Shown here: piece by piece, positions 58,690 through 64,000 of the stretch
How the letters are laid out: every line of letters begins with the position of its first letter
Position numbering within the stretch: position 1 is the stretch's first letter
Assembly: GCA_028751875.1 (NCBI GenBank)
Contig: CM054143.1
Location: 64,184,176-64,248,175, forward strand
DNA: 64,000 nucleotides
Direction of reading: 5' to 3'
Origin: Rapana venosa
Taxonomy: Eukaryota; Mollusca; Gastropoda; Neogastropoda; Muricidae
Program-made: the position numbers and the translations under genes
The notes under the pieces: generated by a model
What the model was told of the DNA's origin: nothing
Database searches by the model: none
What the model saw: only the letters and a program-made list of their open reading frames with translations

Positions 58690-58809
58690 TCAAAATACCT
58701 CCCTGTCACTAGATCTAGCAAATAAACACACTAGATCTAGCAAATAATCACACTAGATCTAGCATGCAAACAATTGCACTAAAGGAAAATAACTCAAATT
58801 ATATATTAC

Positions 58810-58850
<41 letters not shown>
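58690..58850 (+). repeat. AGATCTAG-containing repeat, copy 2, with (CT)n
   Basis: Three tandem ~20-bp units ACTAGATCTAGCAAATAAAC and variants, then ATTGCACTAAAGGAAAATAA and a C run plus (CT)n at 58809-58850. Homologous to 50735-50830, where only one unit is present. Confidence 0.8.
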
Positions 58851-58853
<3 letters not shown>

Positions 58854-58950
58854 ATGTTTGTTTATTTGGAGGTGTTTGTTGTTGTTTTTTCATTGGTGTG
58901 TGTTTGTTTGTTGCTGTTGGGTTTCGTTTGTTCTTCTGTTTTGATTAATG

Positions 58951-58981
<31 letters not shown>

Positions 58982-58991
58982 TGTGTGTGGT
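58951..58991. repeat. (GT)n microsatellite
   Basis: About 20 GT units with one interruption. Confidence 0.97.
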
Positions 58992-59102
58992 TTTCCTTGA
59001 CTTTTTTCTTCTTTTCTTTGTTTGTTGGGGTTTTTTTGTGAGAGCATGATGTAAAGAAGCCCTGTGCTTATCCATTTACTCTCAATAAACTTTTCGATTT
59101 CG

Positions 59103-59104
<2 letters not shown>

Positions 59105-59181
<77 letters not shown>

Positions 59182-59186
59182 TCTCT

Positions 59187-59268
<82 letters not shown>

Positions 59269-60265
59269 GTGTCTCTCTCTGTTTCTCACACACATAAACA
59301 TACACACACACACACACACAACACACACACACACACACACACACACACTATTATAAGCGATGTTTGTTTTTAGTTTGATAGTTCAGTTGATTATGGGCTT
59401 TTGATGTTTTTATTGTATAGGGGTTTTACTTGTTTGAGTAATTGTTTCTTTATTATTATTTTTCTATTTGATTGAATGTGTTTTCCCCCTTTCCCTTTGA
59501 TACTCCACCCCCATCCCCATCCTTTCCAATGCTTTTCTGTTATTATCTTTATGCTGTTGTCTCATGGTGATGGTGATTATTTGTTTTATTGTTGTCTCAT
59601 GGGTGATAGTTGTTATTATTGTATCTCTATTATAGTTATCATAATCATTGTCTTTTAAAAAAATTATTTTGCTTGCTTGATAGTTATTGCATGAATATAT
59701 CATATTTAAAAAGCGCTACTTGAAGAGTATGAGCGCATATGAGCACACGTTTGCGTAGGTGGAGGAGAGGACGGATGTCATTGCAGGCAATAAATTATTG
59801 TCAGTAATGACGCAAAATGAATGCCTAGTATTTTCTAACATTTTGTTCCTGTACCTTTTTATTATCTTAAATATGAACGTGAAAGAATGGATGATATAGT
59901 AGGTGAAGTATTTTGTTTGTCTTGATGTTTTATGATTTTATTTTTTAAATCTTAAAACATTCTTTATCTAAGTGTGTGTGTTTGTGTGTGTTTGTGTGTA
60001 TGGCGTGCGCGCACGCGCGCAGGTGTATGAGTATGTGTGTGCGTGTGTATGTATATGTGTATAATTTGTATTTTCCAATGTATTATTTTATCGATTTTCA
60101 TCCTTTTACTGGTTATATTTATTAGTAAAGGTAAATATGTAGTATTTCAGTATAATCATTAAGAAATTTGTTCTTAGATAGATGGCTTGATGAACAAAAG
60201 CAAATGCATTCCTTATGTGGAAATAAAAATTTGACTTGACTTGACTTGACTTGACTTGACTTGAC

Positions 60266-60266
<1 letters not shown>
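59105..60266 (+). repeat. dispersed repeat, plus copy, (TTGAC)n tail
   Basis: Reverse-complement relative of 34446-35411. (CT)n then (CA)n at 59105-59348, TTGATTATGGGCTTTTGATG, TATAGGGGTTTTACTTGTTT, CCCATCCCCATCCTTTCCAA, TTGTCTCATGGTGATGGTGA (repeated), AGCGCTACTTGAAGAGTATG, TGCCTAGTATTTTCTAACAT, AGATAGATGGCTTGATGAAC, then six TTGAC units at 60234-60264. An extra ~40-bp segment near 59655-59690 and small indels separate the copies. Confidence 0.8.

Positions 60267-60268
<2 letters not shown>

Positions 60269-60332
<64 letters not shown>
60269..60332. repeat. (CA)n microsatellite
   Basis: About 32 CA units directly after the TTGAC tail. Confidence 0.98.
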
Positions 60333-60339
<7 letters not shown>

Positions 60340-60349
60340 CTCACGCATA

Positions 60350-60720
60350 CGTGGCACCCGCGCACCTGGCTACATGAGGAATATATCTCAAAGATGTTTT
60401 CTGGATAGATGATGAAAACCGCAGGGAGAGTATGTAGCCCTGTTTGACTCCTACTGTTGTTTGAAAGAAGTCTCAAACCTGGCTGTTCAGTAGGACTCTG
60501 CTGCTGGCATTTTTGTATTATTTGTCCATGTTCTTTCCTCTGCTAGAAATCCAATGTTTACCAAATAGTGAGATTCTGCATATGCGACTGCTTTTGCCCA
60601 CTGTTAATTCTTTCCCTATCCAGCCAGAAGAGTAAAACGTGTCATCTGGAATTAGTGATCGGAGGCTGTCTCTCCACCTTAGTTTATCGAAAGTCTAATA
60701 CTATTTGCCAGAGGCATAAT
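60350..60720 (-). mobile_element. RTE-like LINE RT fragment
   Basis: On the minus strand: TTVGVKQGYILSPAVFIIYP and ENIFEIY, the RT block surrounding the conserved G-V-R-Q-G-C-L-L-S-P motif, preceded by a decayed W-R region. No 3' end is attached. Confidence 0.65.
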
Positions 60721-61079
60721 TAATTATACAGGTTGAAACCTTGTGGTAGAGAGTTTTCAATTGTCCGAGGTTATGTGATTTCCATAAGATGTTTTAGTAA
60801 ATACGAATAGTCGATATGTCTGTTAAATTAAACAAAGGAACAAAAAAATGGCTGAGAATTCAGACACAGCTGATACAGGACATAGAGAAGAGAAACTAAT
60901 GTTACACAAATGTTTACGTAACAACTTTCTTTACAAATGCTACATCAATTAAAAAGGATTTGTATTTATGATGGCATATTGCACAGTGATTGTCAATGAT
61001 CACTAAGACGTTCATAGTTTGTCTGATCATTAAGATAGCCATTATTTTACTTTTCTCAAGGATTTATGTTTTTCCTGTC
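60721..61079. other. no gene seen
   Basis: AT-rich sequence between two LINE pieces. Confidence 0.4.
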
Positions 61080-61875
61080 CGGGCGGAAGTAACACAGAGC
61101 TGCAAGATCTTACGACCAGACTTGAGAACAGAGCTGGAGCATATGGGATGGAGGTGAGCTCGGAGAAAAGTAAAGTACTTGTGAACAGCACGAGCAACGC
61201 CACTGCTAAAATTTACATGAATGGCCAGCAACTGGAGGAGGTAGACGCTTTTAAATACCTCGGCGCTACACTCATAAAGGACGGGCGATCGACGACAGAA
61301 ATCAAAGTCAGAATAGCCATGGCAACATCTTCCATGACAAAACTCACCACCATATGGAAAAGTAAAGAGATCAGTTTCCCAATCAAACTAAAGCTCTACA
61401 AAGCCCTAATTCAGACTATCCTGCTGTACGGAAGTGAAACCTGGACATTGACTGCTGAAACAGCAAAGCGAATCCAGTCATTTGAAACAAAATGCCATAG
61501 AAAACTGCTGGGCATATCCTGGAGAGAACGAAAGACCAATGAATTTGTCAAGAGTCAAATAACACGGCTGGCAGGTCCACAAGAACCCCTTCTCACCATC
61601 GTCAAGAAGAAAAAGCTGACATGGTTCGGCCACGTCACCCGCCACAACACTCTGCCAAAAACAGTACTGCAGGGAACACTCGAAGGTGGCAGAAAGAGGG
61701 GAAGACAGAACAAGTCATGGATGGACAACATCAGAGAATGGACCAGGATGAATGACTCGGCACTACTGCGCAGAGCCGAGGACCAAGATGGATGGAGGAG
61801 GCTTACCACGGCATCGTCTTTCATGTCTCCTCCACGACCGCCAAGGTCACGGGACTGATGATGATGATGATGAGT
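61080..61875 (+). mobile_element. RTE-like LINE, second family, 3' part
   Basis: One open frame from 61148: MEVSSEKSKVLVNSTSN, ALIQTILLYGSETWTLTAET, KRIQSFETKCHRKLLGISW, TWFGHVTRHNTLPKTVLQGT and an Arg/Lys-rich tail, ending at TGA (61856-61858) and followed by (GAT)n. Upstream, in another frame, is TELQDLTTRLENRAGAYG. About 236 codons without a stop make this the least decayed LINE end here. It differs in sequence from the family at 24344. Confidence 0.9.
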
Positions 61876-61939
61876 CAGTCTAGCTTATTTCTGTGTTGTG
61901 ACTTGAAGACATTTAGGAATGTTGTGTGGTTTCTCTTCA

Positions 61940-62430
61940 TGGACAAGGAACAAGGTCTTCTTCTTCTTCAAGTGTCCGGTCTGGTCCTGCAGACATCGAC
62001 GATCATGGCTCTCCATTCTTCCCTGTTCTCGGTCCCTCTCATGAGCTCATTGTTAGTGCCCTCTTTATTCGTTGCGAATTTGTTTAAGCTGTCTGTGAAT
62101 TTTGTGCGCTGTCTTCCTCTGCTCTTGTTTCCACAGATTCACAGGAACAAGGTATTGGCATGATTGTTGCAGTCTCAAACATCATGTTTCTTGTCAGTGT
62201 AGATTTTCGTCTGGTTTGCAAATCTCAGCATCCGTATGGTGATGCTTGGTTTTGTTTGGGCTTTTTGATCTCATCCTCTGCTTCATGCAGTCCAGTTTTT
62301 CTCTCTTTCTTCTTTTCTTCTGTCTTTAACCATAGAGACCTTCACTCTACCTTCACCGAGTGCCGACATGTAGAGTGGCATGAAGACTCTACAAGAAGAC
62401 GTCGAGTTCTGGATGGCAGACTTTCCTTTC
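61940..62430 (-). mobile_element. RTE-like LINE 3' end, third family
   Basis: On the minus strand: RKRGRQRTKFTDSLNKFATN, NNELMRGTENREEWRAMIVD, VCRTRPDT, the standard Arg-rich tail, ending in (GAA)n near 61957-61970. Upstream sequence to 62430 is decayed. It converges with the plus-strand LINE end at 61875, leaving under 80 bp between the two tails. Confidence 0.7.
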
Positions 62431-63041
62431 CATTTCAGCAGCATGCTTTTTGTTTTTGTTTTTTAATTGTCATTTTTACAACGCAATTGTCTTGAGGTCA
62501 CAGACCTGCACCTTTGCAATGTCGAAAGCTTAAGTATACAGCAATGATCTGAATAGACACACAACCATAGAATGGGAGTGTGTCGTTTCTTTTGACACTC
62601 TCCAGGATGTCACGTCAAGCAAAGCGAGCATCAAGCATGCCAGGATATTACTAGCAAAAGCCAACGTAATACATGTCAGTCATGGCATCAGAGATTCCCC
62701 TGAAGGAAACAGTTGAGGACATTCAGAATTAATTTCAGACAAAGGAGAGAGCAGCAGGGACAGGTCTATAGAGAGGTTTATAGGAGTGGTATAGAGTCAT
62801 GACCATACAGATATAGCAGGGTTTGAAGTTTTATTTTACTGATAATTATATCCATGTGCACAAACCATACTTTCTTCCAGAGATAGTTATATTTACATTT
62901 CTTTGATATCGGTAGTGAGCACTATCGGCTGTTTATTTCTGGAGATGTTTTGAGAAGATAATGGGGTCATTGTGGAAAACAATACTGGGCACTTGCTGAT
63001 TGATACTTGAGGGATGAGGAATCCTTGTGTCTGTCACCAAC
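62431..63041. other. no gene confirmed
   Basis: Unique sequence. It would be intron of the minus-strand gene if that continues. Confidence 0.4.
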
Positions 63042-63262
63042 CATATATCATGGATTGGATCTGGTTGCCTCTTTCCCAGTTTCTGTTGTCAAGTCTTTTT
63101 CCATGATTTTCGATAAACATGTGTAGAGTAGCTAAAAATGTGTGATTAATTAAAAATTTGATCTGTCCTTCAGCAACGTACTGTTCAAGGCTTGTCTTTG
63201 AAGAGGGAATTTCAAAGAGGTGCTCACTAAAGAAATCATCAGCTACGTTGCATTCTCCAGGT
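63042..63262 (-). CDS. internal exon of an unrecognised gene
   Basis: On the minus strand a strong acceptor (TTATTTTTTCTGTGCAACAG) opens a phase-2 exon encoding PGECNVADDFFSEHLFEIPS, SKTSLEQYVAEGQIKFLINH, FLATLHMFIENHGKRLDNRN and ERGNQIQSMIY. The likely donor is a weak GTTGGT after TATATG, leaving in phase 1. The upstream exon ends in phase 2 only 93 bp away, so the two join without a stop. The peptide is soluble and helix-rich. No family recognised. Confidence 0.6.
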
Positions 63263-63355
63263 CTGTTGCACAGAAAAAATAAGTTATAGGACTGAAGAAA
63301 CATGATACTCCCTCTTTTATTGCAAGCAGATATCTTAGAGGAAGAATTTCTTTAC

Positions 63356-63660
63356 ATGACTTCCAGCAGTATGTGACCAGAGATTGTAGCAATTGGATGA
63401 CTAACTAGACAGGTCAAGATGAAACTATCTATGGGGCCATATAAATTCCAGAGCTCCTCTTTCTGTATAAGAATGACGTATTTTACATCAGTTAATACCT
63501 GAATGGTGTTTGCATTACCGTGACATGTGCTGTACTTGCCATGCTGAGAAAGGATTGCTTCTAGACCGTTTGGACTGGGGTCATCAAGGGTTTGTGTTTC
63601 CCACCCAGGGTCATAGTATTTCATGGTGGCTTGCCTTGTGAGACGTGATTTGAGATTACC
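63356..63660 (-). CDS. upstream exon of the same unrecognised gene
   Basis: The minus-strand frame encodes NLKSRLTRQATMKYYDPGWE, TQTLDDPSPNGLEAILSQHG, STCHGNANTIQVLTDVKYVI and LIQKEELWNLYGPIDSFILT with CLVSHPIATISGHILLEV. It ends at a GTAAAG donor in phase 2, matching the next exon. The left edge is uncertain. The frame is open back to about 63660, with possible acceptors near there, and the ATG at 63622-63624 could also be a start. It extends to within 350 bp of the window end. Confidence 0.55.
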
Positions 63661-63795
63661 TGATGCGTTTTCTTCCCTCTATGTCTCTCTGCATTCTGTT
63701 TCCTTTCAAGTGAAGTGTTAATAGTTAAGCGATGGAGGCATAATGTGGAAATAAACTTGAAGACCTAGCCTGCTTAAACTAAGGAGACGTCACAT

Positions 63796-63817
63796 TGGGG
63801 GGGGGGGGGGGGGGGAG
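63796..63817. repeat. G homopolymer run
   Basis: Nineteen or more consecutive G with one A near its right end. Likely G-quadruplex former or length-unstable site. Confidence 0.95.
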
Positions 63818-64000
63818 GGTGTTATTAGTTGGAGTAACTGTTTTATTTACGATTTCTACTATCAATGGGTCTGAAGAGACTGTGTTTTTGCCACCCCTAC
63901 CTCCAACCCATAGAATTCAGTCTGGTCTTTGTTCAGTTCAACTTGTTTTGTTAAACATGAGTCTTTTTCACCTAGGAACAATCATTGATGATCAACTCAA

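Overview
This window is eukaryotic, repeat-saturated nuclear DNA, most likely from a mollusc and probably a gastropod. The evidence is spliceosomal exons with GT/AG borders, many decayed LINEs (RTE-like, CR1/Jockey-like and zinc-finger-tailed types), several tRNA-headed SINE families (two sharing one central domain), dense dinucleotide and trinucleotide microsatellites, a metazoan TMEM69 sequence and a Cys-containing lectin-like exon. Nothing looks bacterial: no operons, no CRISPR, no prokaryotic rRNA. The species call is inference.

Layout. Bases 1-9180 are poor consensus, with real sequence smeared into homopolymer blocks. A recognisable but distorted copy of the RTE-like LINE at 24-28 kb lies at 3180-3500, and 7440-9180 is almost pure homopolymer blocks. 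From 9184 the sequence is clean, apart from a 500-N gap at 11424-11923 that sits between two inverted copies of one LINE. Bases 12-20 kb hold two phase-1 exons (12582-12794, 19060-19143) of a probable lectin/Cys-rich receptor gene. Between them, on the other strand, is a disabled TMEM69 copy framed by two near-identical ~311-bp direct repeats.

Bases 21-32 kb are stacked retroelements. A CR1-type LINE is at 21.3-23.0 kb. A near full-length RTE-like LINE at 24344-28213 has perfect 12-bp target-site duplications and three SINE pieces inside it. Another CR1 at 29.9-31.5 kb has split a 24-bp minisatellite and itself carries a SINE that carries a further CR1 end. Bases 34-40 kb hold a ~0.95-kb repeat with a (TTGAC)n tail (inverted partner at 59-60 kb) and a LINE at 36.1-40.0 kb that has taken three datable insertions, each with its own target-site duplication. 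Two of these are copies of a SINE whose head fuses a tRNA-like A box to a 5S-rRNA-like promoter.

Bases 41-48 kb hold a candidate signal-peptide exon (41546-41603), an unrecognised minus-strand exon (42720-43214) and a terminal exon with stop (47151-47551), among SINEs and microsatellites. Bases 52-54 kb hold a degenerate LTR-retrotransposon gag-protease region. Bases 54-62 kb are LINE relics. Bases 63.0-63.7 kb hold two consecutive phase-matched minus-strand exons of an unrecognised gene.

Working picture: intron and intergenic DNA of perhaps three or four host genes, inflated by repeated rounds of retrotransposition. There is no operon-like cooperation between genes. Family names were assigned by reading motifs, without any database search.
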